Source: Ophiothrix spiculata (taxonomy: Eukaryota > Echinodermata > Ophiuroidea > Amphilepidida > Ophiotrichidae). Taken from it: a stretch of DNA of 28,932 nt. The notes beneath the pieces are model-generated. The model saw only the letters and a program-made list of their open reading frames with translations, did not search any database and was not told the origin of the DNA. Where the stretch lies: the NCBI GenBank assembly GCA_000969725.1, contig JXSR01S018335.1. One strand, given 5' to 3'. Shown here piece by piece: positions 9,373 to 19,015 of the stretch. Both the position numbers and the translations under genes were made by a program. Position 1 is the first letter of the stretch. Each line of letters opens with the position of its first letter.

Positions 9373-10905
9373 ATGCAGCCGATTCATTCAAGACCATGTC
9401 GGTTATGGGACTCTACCGTGATGTCATCTTCCTTTAGGACTCTGCCTAAGATCATCTCCATCTTAACATATCTGGTCTTCGTTTGCTCCATTCAAGTGTA
9501 TGGTAATAGTGTAACAGTGAATAAGTATATTGGAGAAAGCGTAACATTGTCATGTTCAGGATACGTGTACTTTGGATATCCAATAAGTTGGTACCGCCGA
9601 GCAGATGACCTTTACATAAGTACTGATGGCGAGATAAATTTACATTATGTCCATCTTAACATGAGAGATCGTGTGTCAGTGAAATGTCAACGGGATCAAT
9701 ATGGAACGGCACAAGACAATTGCGAACTCACGATTAATCCTGTGACCCTCAGTGACAGTGGAAAATATGAGTGTGTTTATTATTCCAAAGTTGATCAAAT
9801 ATATTTCACCATCGGTCATGTCAGCTTAAATATTAGTACTGGAAATCTTCCATCTGATGATTCACCGGAGTGCAAAATGGTCAAAACTTTGCCAGACAAT
9901 AGTTATATGCAAGTACATTCGCCTTCAATAGGAGACGCAATTTACCTGCGATGTAGCGTTAATGCAGACACTACTGTCCAACCTAATTTTGTTTGGACAC
10001 GTAACAGAGAAACAACCTTAATTATGTTCAAGGCACGAAGCTTACAAACAGGGCAAATAATTCTACATGAAACAGACGTTGGCATAGAATTTGAGTGTGT
10101 CATGACTCACCCAGGTTTATCTGAACCCCGTACGTGTACCATTACTCCACTACCAATGCTACCGACTACAACACTGACACTGACAACGTCTGCTAGTCCC
10201 ACTCCCGGTCCTACTACTACTAAACCACTTGTGCCTGCCACAAATGAACCCGATTTAACAACGACTGATGAGAACAAGATGAATATTAATCCCCCAAAGG
10301 AGTCCCAGCCCAATGTGAATACCCAATCCTTTCTGTTACCCGTAATTGCAGCAATACTTAGTTTGGTTTTCGCTGTTGTCATCATCACTTTAATAGTGAT
10401 GATTATCAAGAGGCGTAAAAAACGAGACATTTCCTCAGAGCCTCAAACGAATTCTAACCAAGAGCACGATTCAGCAGTTGCGGAATATGCTGCTGTAAGT
10501 GTCTCTCCGAATACTGAATATAAGACAAGTGGTATCGATTCTGGACAGGTTCAATCAAAAACTCAACTCAAGATGACTCATTGCAACTCCACTGAAAGTG
10601 TGGATGAAGAAGAAAGCAATTCCCAACCTTTGTATGCTAAACCTGAGAAAAGAAAGAAGGCAAACGATATAGGTGGTCGGGCTGATTCTAACTACCAAAT
10701 GGAGGAGGACGACGAAACGTGCACGATGTATGCAAATGTGAATAGACCTGTTGACGTTAGCGCGTCTTTGGAATGTAGTACCGTGGAAGAACAAGAAGGA
10801 CTTATGTATGCAGATTTGGATCTTTCCAAGGGACCTTTATCTAGTAATGCTAGTGTGCCAATGAACCCTGACGAAACTGTCTACGCTGATATCCAAAGAT
10901 CATAA
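9373..10905 (+). CDS. Single-exon two-Ig-domain transmembrane receptor with ITIM/ITSM-like tail (gene 1)
   Basis: The 510-residue frame is intact. The hydrophobic signal is residues ~26-44 (IISILTYLVFVCSIQVYG); Met17 is an alternative start, but Met1 aligns with gene 4. Ig domain 1 is ~45-155 (Cys61, Trp73, DSGKYEC at 128-134) with extra Cys105/Cys117. Ig domain 2 is ~165-257 (Cys194, Trp208, Cys242) with extra Cys167/Cys255. A Thr/Pro-rich stalk (258-318) is probably O-glycosylated. The membrane helix is ~320-345, then KRRKKRD. The tail has tyrosines at 372, 383, 421, 441, 453 (TMYANV, ITSM-like, also Grb2-type YxN), 479 (LMYADL, ITIM) and 504 (TVYADI, ITSM-like). No ITAM and no charged membrane residue are seen, so a phosphatase- or adaptor-recruiting cell-surface receptor is inferred. 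The ligand is unknown. Absence of introns is unusual for an IgSF receptor. Confidence 0.85.
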   Translation: MQPIHSRPCRLWDSTVMSSSFRTLPKIISILTYLVFVCSIQVYGNSVTVNKYIGESVTLSCSGYVYFGYPISWYRRADDLYISTDGEINLHYVHLNMRDRVSVKCQRDQYGTAQDNCELTINPVTLSDSGKYECVYYSKVDQIYFTIGHVSLNISTGNLPSDDSPECKMVKTLPDNSYMQVHSPSIGDAIYLRCSVNADTTVQPNFVWTRNRETTLIMFKARSLQTGQIILHETDVGIEFECVMTHPGLSEPRTCTITPLPMLPTTTLTLTTSASPTPGPTTTKPLVPATNEPDLTTTDENKMNINPPKESQPNVNTQSFLLPVIAAILSLVFAVVIITLIVMIIKRRKKRDISSEPQTNSNQEHDSAVAEYAAVSVSPNTEYKTSGIDSGQVQSKTQLKMTHCNSTESVDEEESNSQPLYAKPEKRKKANDIGGRADSNYQMEEDDETCTMYANVNRPVDVSASLECSTVEEQEGLMYADLDLSKGPLSSNASVPMNPDETVYADIQRS

Positions 10906-11258
10906 TGAAATACAAATTGCAGCCTAGTAGAGGTTAAAAAGCTAAACCAGAACAGACGAATGTTCGAAAAGCTGCGATATTTATTTATACAACCTTCGTC
11001 TTAATCTAAACTGGGCAACACCTATCAGCAAATGGATTGTTATATTTCCTAATAGCTCCTCAGTGTGCTCGGGTTGACGAGCCCAAGGATATAATCCGTC
11101 GTATGACGGAGTTCTTCCACAAGACCACACATTACAAGCTATCTCAGACAAAATGAATCAATTGCAGTCTTTAGGTTACGAGGAATCCACATGCTCAGGA
11201 AAATGTGAATCCTAACTATTTTTTAATCATGAAAAGATAAATAGTTTCCACTGCCTTT

Positions 11259-11308
11259 NNNNNNNNNNNNNNNNNNNNNNNNNNNNNNNNNNNNNNNNNN
11301 NNNNNNNN
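11259..11308. other. Assembly gap (50 N)
   Basis: Exactly 50 N separate the 3' flank of gene 1 from the membrane-helix codons of gene 2. A round number of this kind is normally a placeholder, so true distance and even local order are uncertain. Confidence 0.95.
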
Positions 11309-11853
11309 GTTTGGTTTTCGCTGTTGTCATCATCACTTTAATAGTGATGATTATCAAGAGGCGTAAAAAACGAGACATTTCCTCAGAGCCTCAAACGAAT
11401 TCTTACCAAGAGCACGATTCAGCAGTTGCGGAATATGCTGCTGTAAGTGTCTCTCCGAATACTGAATATAAGACAAATGGTATCGATTCTGGACAGGTTA
11501 AATCAAAAGCTCAACTCAAGATGACTCATTGCAACTCCACTGAAAATGTGGATGAAGAAGAAAGCAATTCCCAACCTTTGTATGCTAAACCTGAGAAAAG
11601 AAAGAAGGCAAACGATATAAGTGGTCGGGCTGATTCTAACTACCAAATGGAGGAGGACGACGAAACGTGCACGATGTATGCAAATGTAAATAGACCCGTT
11701 GACGTTAGCGCGTCTTTGGAAGGTAGTACCGTGGAAGAACAAGAGGGACTTATGTATGCAGATTTGGATCTTTCCAAAGGACCTTCATCTAGTGATGCTA
11801 GTGTGCCAGTGAACCCTGACGAAACTGTCTACGCTGATATCCAAAGATCATAA
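11309..11853 (+). CDS. Receptor gene 2, 3' part only (membrane helix and signalling tail)
   Basis: The frame opens out of the gap at the membrane helix (SLVFAVVIITLIVMII) and runs 181 codons to the stop. It aligns without indels to residues 330-510 of gene 1, with 14 base differences in 545: ten change the amino acid and four are silent. All seven gene 1 tail tyrosines are kept and one is added (NSYQEH). The signal peptide, Ig domains and stalk would lie in the gap. The 3' flank matches that of gene 1 for ~260 bases apart from an 8-base indel. It is either a very recent tandem paralogue or the other haplotype of gene 1 placed in tandem by the assembler. Confidence 0.8.
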
Positions 11854-12115
11854 TGAAATACAAATTGCAGCCTAGTAGAGCTAAACCAGAACAGACGAAT
11901 GTTCGAAAAGCTGCGATATTTATTTATACAACCTTCGTCTTAAACTAAACTGGGCAACACCTATCAGCAAATGGATTGTTATATTTCCTAATAGCTCCTC
12001 AGTGTGCTCGGGTTGACGAGCCAAAGGATATAACCCGTCGTATGACGGAGTTCTTCCACAAGACCACACATTACAAGCTATCTCAGACAAAATGAATCAA
12101 TTGCAGTCTTAAATG

Positions 12116-13080
12116 ACAATAAACAAATAATAAGTTTTATGTATAATCATGCATTTTCTAATAATAACGGAAGCTGTGATGAATGTTTGGTGGTTAATCC
12201 GTTATTGATTAGTAGATGCAATGGAATTAATGTAATCACAAAGACGTGTTGCACAAAGTATTTGGTATCTCAGAAAGAACTATAAACTGACCCATTCAAA
12301 GAATATTTTATGTGGTTGATATTTTCAACGATTTTACAAATTAGATAACGGCTAGACTGTTTTCTTTGTGTGAACGAAATGTTCCGTTAAATCGTACTTC
12401 CGTGAACATTTTCTCTAGTAAAATGACAGCGTGTCTATTGTCCACCTTTAGAGGATTACAAAAAACTGAATTTCACGGTAGGTAGCATTACAAATCGTAA
12501 ATCATTTGTAATGGGGTTACAAAAATTGTCAGTTCGCTACGTCCAAATCTTTTGTAAATATGAATAGACTTCACAGTAGGCTTACATGGACTGGTAGACG
12601 CAATGAAAAGGAATTACAATTTACACAAATGCTAATTTAACAAAACATGAACAACTTTTTTGTTAACATTTTGATAACGAAACGTAAACTGGATATTTGA
12701 ACTCAAGCACTGTAAGAAATGTCTGTAATCTGAGTTTAACCGTAAAAATAAAGTTAATGCTATATTTAAAGGGTATTTCTTGTTGTAAGAATTCTGTAAT
12801 AAAACAGTAAGTTGCAAAACACGGTAACTTGTACAGTTTTAAAAAGTTGTTAACAAACATTGTAATTTTCGACCCGGATGTATTGTGTGACGTTATGATT
12901 ACGATACTCTTTGATTTCATGATGTTGATCTTGGTATCTATGGAAGGAACTTAACCATTACCTATACAACAATACCAAACAAGTAAATTTTGGGCGAGTC
13001 AGCTTCAAAATCACACAAGGAGGTGATGTGGGTAACCCCCAACCCACACAGGAAGACGTGGTACAAAAAAGGAACAAGAG
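12116..13080. other. Intergenic; polyadenylation signal near its start, no gene
   Basis: An AATAAA in 'gacaataaacaaat' just after 12116 could serve gene 2. The rest is AT-rich with no supportable gene. Confidence 0.5.
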
Positions 13081-14141
13081 GGTTACTAGCTATTATTCAA
13101 ATAGAAGGACCAATAATTACTCAAGTTTGAGTCACATACAATTTATTTTCAAGAAATAATCAACAGAGGGCAGTACCCACTATTGTATTGCTAATAAAGA
13201 CTACCAAAAAAGTATCGCCTCATCTCGAACAAATGACTCCTGCGCCAATACGGAATACGCAAACATAATGTGAAGATTGTGTGCACAAGCGCTGGAGTTT
13301 CAGCTTTCATTTGACACCCTATTTCTGACAATTGACTGAGAAGCATCGAAGTTATGAACATTTGAAATCCTCGAGGTCATTTTTTAAAAGTTGCAAATTT
13401 CATTTTTCGCACCGTACAAACCAGTATAGTAACACAAGACTAAGGATCAATGTGAGGAGAGTGAGTTTGGTCACAGAAGCGCGCGGTTTTTCGAAAGCAT
13501 GCGTCATGGGGTTCCAAGCATCATCCATCAAGATATTAATTTTTTCATCTTATTAAAGATGAGAAACGATCTAAACTGCAGATTCAAATGGTAGACGATA
13601 CTAACCTTTAATAAAAACAAATGGTGCACCGTTATTCGTCCTCTAATGTGGTCTGGTACTTGCGCCATTTTTTTAATGCTAGTAATGCCTACCATTTGAA
13701 TGTCGTTTCTTCAGTAAATTAATCAATAAAAATTGTCGAAAAAATAATATCTGGATGGATGATTCTAAGACACCAATGACGAATACTTTAAAAAGACCGC
13801 GGTTTAATTGACCAAACTCACGTACCTGTCATATTGATCCTTATTTACTGGTTTGTACGGTGCGAAAAATGAAATTTGCAACTTTTAAAAAACGACCTCG
13901 AGGGTTTTAAAAATTCATAACTTCGATGTTTCTCAGTCAATTGTCAGAAATAGGGTGTCAAATGAAAGCTGAAACTCCAGCGCTTGTGCACACAATCTTC
14001 AAATTACGTTTGCGTATTCCGTATTGGCGTAGGCGCCATTTGTTCGAGATGAGGCGATACTTTTTGGGGAGTCTTTATTTGAAGATACATTACTTGATGC
14101 CGTAGTAACAATACCTAAAATAAATTAGACAGCGAGTAACC
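13081..14141. mobile_element. ~1.06-kb fold-back element (long near-palindrome)
   Basis: The left arm (13081-~13629) and right arm (~13663-14141) are diverged reverse complements along almost their whole length, with a ~35-base loop. Strong blocks include agtatcgcctcatctcgaac, tcagctttcatttgacaccc, tttcatttttcgcaccgtac and attcaaatggtag. The outermost match is ggttactagc against gcgagtaacc. There is no transposase frame. The arms differ in length because of indels. No target duplication was found. Confidence 0.85.
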
Positions 14142-15183
14142 GAATGCAATACGATATAGATTTTTCCCGCTTATGTACTTTTACCTACGTATAACCGATC
14201 AAAACGTTCACAACTCTTCTCAACACCTTTTTTGAGAAACCAAACGATATTTTCCCATCTTAGACTGTCTGGTGTTTCTAACAACTGAACTTTAATGACT
14301 TTTCATAAAAACATTTAGCAGAATCTGAAGAAAGGTGCTTGTTTAAATGTGAATGTTTGCTGCTTTGACGTTTGTAATTGTTCCCAAGCAACGGGCTTTG
14401 CAAGTACTTAAAGTGCTCGACACGCGATAAACAGTGCGCCGACTTACGTGCACTGCGTAAACGCACTTCCGTAAACGCTGTGACGCGCTAAGTTGAATAT
14501 TAATTGTTGGTTCATCATGAATCAGCAGCGGTACGCTCCTGAACAAAGAGATGCAGGTGTGAATCATCTTCTTTAAAACCAGGTTTCAGACATAGCAATT
14601 ATTAAAAAATTCTAATCAATATTAAATAAAAACACATGAATGTTGTCTTGATTCCTGTTGAAACTAGGAGGATTAAAATGCAAAATTGAGAAACCATCTT
14701 TAAATGACAAATCAACAACAGCAATGCAACAAACAGAATTAGTAAAATAATTTAGTTAATATCGAAACTCACCGTTTTCTAGAATATGATTAAATGGAAA
14801 TAAATCAACAGTACAATTGAAACACATCCAATGAGGATCAAATATATTACCATAAATACATCTCTTATGATAAGAACAATTACAAAACAAGTAAAATAAT
14901 GATCATTAACAAGTTCGTAAGAACATAATTATGTTACAAATTATTATTACCATTGCAAACAAGTACACACAAAATAAACAAACAAATAAACAATACCAAA
15001 AATATGTGGGAAGGTCCAAAAGGTCTAACCAGCTGATCAGTCAATCGATCAATCAATCAATCGATCGCAGAATCAATCAATCAAATAATCGACGGTCAAC
15101 CAATGACTAACTAGTCGTCCAATTGGCAAACCAGTCAATCAATTAAAGCTGGGGTAGACCTTCAACTAGCATAAATGGTTTTT
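14142..15183. other. Intergenic AT-rich DNA with an (AATC)n-like microsatellite
   Basis: The tract 15036-15090 is a degenerate run of aatc/gatc units (caatcaatcgatcaatcaat). No gene is seen. The missing 5' part of pseudogene 3 is not recognisable here. Confidence 0.6.
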
Positions 15184-15823
15184 GTACTCTAACTCTCAAA
15201 CTAATTGCATAGACAATATAAAAGTATACATTTTTAGAAGTGAAATTTTACCCTGAACATATTGGTGATATCGGTTTTTGACCAAAAATGTTGATTTTGG
15301 CAAAAAATGCCAAAAATCATCATATTTGCCCCAACATTTCTGGAAAGCCTTACTAAAATTTGCATTTGTGAAATTTTGAACTTTTTTGCTTTCTGGAATT
15401 TAGAAGCAAATGTCTAGGAAATGTTTTCTGAAATTGTTGATTTTTATCTTATTTTTGGAAAAATTGCCAAAAATCGGTCTAAAATTGCCATTTTGGTGGC
15501 AGTGGTGGGATTTGTTTACATTTTTTGGACCTATTTTTGGCATTCTTTAAAAAACTAAGAAAAAAATGAAAAAATTGAGAAAAAGTTTCCTAGACATTTG
15601 TTTCTAGATTCCAAAAAGCAAAAAAATTCAACATTTCACAAATGCAAATTTTAGTTAGGCTTTCCAGAAATTTTGGGACAAAAAATGCAGTTTTTGGCAT
15701 ATTTTGCCAAATTTGTCATTGTTGGTCAGAAACTGTTATCATCATCATGTTCAGGGTAAAAATCCGCTCCTAAAAATGTATACTTTTATATAGTTAATAT
15801 AATTAGTTTGAGAGTTAGAGTAA
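15184..15823. mobile_element. ~640-bp fold-back element abutting pseudogene 3
   Basis: The arms are reverse complements: tactctaactctcaaactaa on the left against ttagtttgagagttagagta on the right. Inward matches include aaaagtatacattttta, tggaaagcct.actaaaattt, catttgtgaaattttgaa and aaatgtctaggaaa. The centre is near 15500. The interior is A/T-rich with 'tgccaaaaat' repeats and no ORF. The right end lies at the first recognisable Ig codons of pseudogene 3. A direct repeat, gctggggtag, flanks it (15149-15158 and 15839-15848), but the right copy is Ig coding sequence, so it may be chance. Confidence 0.8.
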
Positions 15824-16983
15824 CGTAACTCTGTCATGCTGGGGTAGTGTGTACTTTGATTATCGAATTGAGTGGTACCGCGAAGATGATTACCTGTATT
15901 TAACCACAGATGAAACGATATATAATGTTGCTTCTAGTATTAGAGATCGTCTGTCAGTGAGCTGTGCAAAATGTTCAAACTATCAGATAATGGATATGTG
16001 CGAATATACTCGTCTTCTGTAGGTAACTCAATTTACCTACGATGTAGCGTTAATGCAGACACCTCTGTCAATCCCACCTTTGTTTGGAAACGTAATGAAG
16101 GACCGGCCATAGTTACGTTTGAGGGACAAAGCTTACAGACACAGCTCACAACTCTTCAAGAAACGGATATTGGCGCAGAATTTGAATGTGTCATGACTCA
16201 TCCACGTTTATCTGAGCCCCCGTGTATGTACCATTACTCCACTACCAAGGCCACCGACTACAACACTGATACCAACAACATCTGCTAGTCAAATTACTAC
16301 GAAACTGCTTGTGTCTGACACGAATGAACCTGATTTAACAACATTCGACAAGAGCAAGACGAAATTTAATCTCCAAACTGAGTCCCATGTTAATCCCACA
16401 AAGGAGTCCAAGCCTAAGGTGAATTCGCAATCCTTTCTGCTTCACATCATTGCAGCTATTCCTCTTGTATTCACTGTTTTCATCATCACTTTGATTGTTT
16501 TGATAACTAAAAGGCGTAAAAACCGAGACATTTCCTCAGAGCTTCAAACGAAGTCTTACCAAGAGCACGATTCAGCTGTCGCGGAATATGCTGCTGTAAG
16601 TGTCTCTCCTAATACCGACTCTAAGACTGATGGTATCGATTCTGGACAGGTCCAATCAAAAAATCAACTCAAGATGACTCATTGCAACTCCACGGAAAAT
16701 GTGGATGAAGAAGAAAGCAATTCCCAACCTTTGTATGCTAAACCTGAGAAAAGAAAGAAGGCAAATGATATAGGTGGTCGGGCTGATTCTTACCACCACA
16801 TGGAGGAGGACGACGAATCATGCACGATGTTGACAACAGCGAGTCTTTGGGAGGTAGTCCAGTGGAAGAAGAAGAGGGACTAATGTATGCAGATTTGGAT
16901 CTTTCCAAGGCACCTACATCTGTTGATGCTAGTGTGCCAATGAATCCTGACGAAACTGTCTACGCTGATATCCAAAGATCATA
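15822..16983 (+). pseudogene. Receptor gene 3, 5'-truncated pseudogene with three internal lesions
   Basis: Homology starts at VTLSCWGSVYF in Ig domain 1, beside the fold-back element; promoter, signal peptide and domain start are missing. After SVSC (~15963) the sequence jumps to the KMFKLSDNGYVR segment, deleting the second half of Ig domain 1 (~200 bases in the paralogues). Ig domain 2 is then readable (YLRCSVNAD...FECVMTHP) until one extra base near 16223 ('gagcccccgtg' against 'gtgccccgt' in gene 4). The stalk, membrane helix and tail resume in the +1 frame. In the tail a 22-base deletion after 'gcacgatg' (16829) removes the TMYANV motif and breaks the frame. The final codons (LMYADL, TVYADIQRS) survive to the stop. 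It is closer to gene 4 than to gene 1. AATAAA follows at ~17021. Confidence 0.85.
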
Positions 16984-16999
16984 ATGAAACATTAATTGT

Positions 17000-17756
17000 A
17001 TGTAGCCTAGGAGATGTTAAATAAATATTATCCTGACAGTTGAATCCTAGGAAATACCAAACTGTATCTATACAGAATGATGTCACCCCAAGTGATAACA
17101 CCTGTTATTTACGTCTCCTTTCCCATACGTTGATTTCAGGAATTGTCACAACCAATTTGCCTTTTAAAATAGAAAATATCTTAAACTGGATAGATCAAAT
17201 TATCGCACGTCTATTTCCCAATGTCTCAACAATGCTCTCGGATCGAAAAAACAATAGAGGTATAAGCCGTCAGCTGAATTCGGAACATATGTCTACTAAT
17301 TCCGACTCCGTTCTACTAATACAGGCAAGCTCAACAACATCTTTAGTTCAGTTTTAATCAAAGGTATATAGATTTTACAATTCTTTATACTGAATACAAA
17401 TAATAAGCACTTCATCATGTTCATTTGAATAAACTGAGAGAAAAATATTAGCCGTGACATACGAGCAAGAACTTGGATTGAAGTTTCACGATTACAAATG
17501 GGACATTTATGTACAAAATTGGATCCTACTAATGGACCTTGCCTTCATCTAGCGGTGCCGATTAGCAAAGAAAGAAACTGTCTACGCTGATCCAAAGATC
17601 ATAATGTACCGTTACGGTATACATTAGTTATAGCCAAAATCGGTGGTTATAGCGGACAGTTATTAACTGCAACAATAATTAAGGGGTGTCTCAAAATATA
17701 CGCGAGATATACAGAATTGTATAATTCGCTTTATAAAGGAATTTTAGATAATGCGT
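17000..17756. repeat. Duplicated downstream flank, copy a (partner 22134-22890)
   Basis: Shared blocks with the flank of gene 4 include ttatcctgacagttgaatcc, cctttcccatacgtt, tctgtcacaaccaatt, aacaatgctctcgga and gacatatgagcaagaacttg-like text, through 'gagatatacagaattgt'. The two copies have drifted by many substitutions and indels, and no long frame is kept in both, so this looks like non-coding segmental duplication. Confidence 0.8.
17521..17606 (+). pseudogene. Vestigial receptor tail (3' end of another copy), unit 3
   Basis: The segment resembles the last ~28 codons of the receptor genes: ggacctt.ccttcatctagc, then gaaactgtctacgctgat and ccaaagatcataatg, matching GPSSS...ETVYAD.QRS-stop. 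The middle is shortened and out of frame. The equivalent place downstream of gene 4 holds a matching vestige. Confidence 0.75.
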
Positions 17757-17890
17757 AAGACTCTGTCACACATCAGCGTATAAAGCAAAACGTGCGCCTA
17801 ACGTACTCCATCCCAATGTTGTTTTTGTTGATATATTGTTGTTCTTCATGTGTTCGTTAGCGGTGGTGGTCCGTTTGGTACACGTTCATT
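17757..17890. mobile_element. Partial MITE, inverted relative of the element at 3341-3607
   Basis: It begins gactctgtcacacatcagcg and continues with attgttgttcttcatgtgtt and cgttagcggtgg, matching the reverse complement of the right half of the 3341-3607 element. It interrupts the duplicated flank: the gene 4 unit lacks it. Confidence 0.6.
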
Positions 17891-17894
17891 ATAT

Positions 17895-18370
17895 ATTGAA
17901 GCAAATATTAAGAAATTCCGAAACAAACTAATTGTTTAGTGACTGGTTTAACATGTTTAATTGATTTGGACTTGATGCATGGCTATTCAGTTAGTGGTAT
18001 TTAGAACATCTCATAATAGTAAAACTCCAGAACGGAGATATCAATGAGCATGATGAGGCAATCAGGTATAAGATGGATTCAAATACAATATTGAGTATGG
18101 AAGGCAAGTTCGATCGGACCGTCACCATGACTACACCATTTATATATGATAGGACTCTAGTGTTTGTTGGATATCTTTTATCCACCTAAAATGTACGTGT
18201 AGTTTCTTTCACTATCTGAGATACCTGAACTGGGTTATGAAATGCTTTATTTTCTAATGCAATATGTCAGTTACAACATTTTGAAAAATTGCCTGTTGAA
18301 CCTTTGAGTTGGCAATATCTTTCCGTTCCGTTTGAGATCATTTTCACCTAAACATTTAACTTTATTTTAA
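17895..18370. repeat. Duplicated downstream flank, second block copy a (partner 25335-25765)
   Basis: Shared blocks are agaaattccg.aacaaa.taattg, actccagaac, gatgaggcaatc.ggtataag, actgggttatg and aatgcaatatgtcagtta. This continues the same segmental duplication after the MITE (here) or after a ~2.4-kb insertion (gene 4 unit). Confidence 0.8.
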
Positions 18371-18881
18371 CACTTAAGTGGTCAAGTGGGGATATGGATA
18401 TGGACCCAACATTTGGTTAGCGCAAAATGTATTTGTCTAACTTTACCATACCCTTCTCTTGGTGGCAAAAAAAAAAATTAAATCGACCCACGCCTTCCCA
18501 TGCTAAATAGCATAAATAAGCATTTTCGAGGGTGCTCTTCAAATTTGTTTTGCCCATATAATCGTAACCGAGCAACCTCTTTTTTTACATACTGCAAAAA
18601 AGAGTCACATTTTATTAAAAAATTCCATTGAGAAGTGAGTTTTCAATTTTTTGGCGGGAAAATTTTGACGCGACACGGCATAATTTGATGTGGCCGCCAT
18701 TTTGAAACAGTTTGTCCGATTTTCAATTGTTTCTTTGTTTTAGTTTTTTTGAAGTACTTTACCTGTGACAAGAGTTTCAACGTAAAATTCCTTCGCAAAA
18801 GCGCTTTTTCGGTGTTGGGTCCATATGGACCCCCATCCTTGACCACTAACGGGCATGCGGAGGACCTTGACCACTTGAGTG
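18371..18881. mobile_element. Non-autonomous DNA transposon, CACT termini and TAA target duplication
   Basis: The left end is cacttaagtggtcaag, and the right end in reverse complement is cactcaagtggtcaag. Both are flanked by TAA (18368-18370 and 18882-18884). A secondary inverted pair based on atatggacccaaca lies just inside. CACT-type ends with a 3-bp target duplication fit the CACTA/EnSpm superfamily, stated as plausible only. The length is 511 bp with no transposase. The paralogous site in the gene 4 unit (~25765) lacks it. Confidence 0.75.
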
Positions 18882-19015
18882 TAAGTTGTTTGACCTTGTA
18901 ATTGTTATGCTTCTAATCAATTTTGATATCAATACCGTATTGTGATTTGTCAATGTTTGTCAATTTGTTTTTGCAGGTTTAACACTTTGTAAAACCTTAT
19001 AGAAGGGAAAACATA
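18882..19015. repeat. Duplicated downstream flank, third block copy a (partner 25790-25925)
   Basis: The shared end includes ttgacctt, then aattgtttttgcagg.ttaa, then cactttgtaaaacctta and gaaggga. A splice-acceptor-like ttgtttttgcag is preserved in both copies (AG ending at 18976 and 25890). Confidence 0.7.

Noticed and set aside
10107..10794. Minus-strand frames inside gene 1 (and equivalents in genes 2 and 4)
   Set aside because: They are opposite-strand shadows of a conserved tail. They exist in several copies only because the sense strand is conserved.
10867..10900. ITAM reading of the last two tail tyrosines
   Set aside because: The spacing between YADL and YADI is about 21 residues, while an ITAM needs 6-12. 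They are better read as separate ITIM/ITSM-like sites.
14278..14567. Overlapping minus frames near 14.3-14.6 kb
   Set aside because: Two different frames overlap, with no domain or supporting context.
15036..15110. CRISPR-like array
   Set aside because: It is a simple aatc/gatc microsatellite without unique spacers, in eukaryotic DNA.
17040..17357. 105-residue + frame in the flank of pseudogene 3
   Set aside because: It begins with TTG, not ATG, and the matching flank of gene 4 hits a stop after ~20 codons. It is non-coding duplicated flank.
18643..18846. 67-residue minus-strand frame inside the CACT-ended element
   Set aside because: It is short, lies over TIR sequence and shows no transposase motif.
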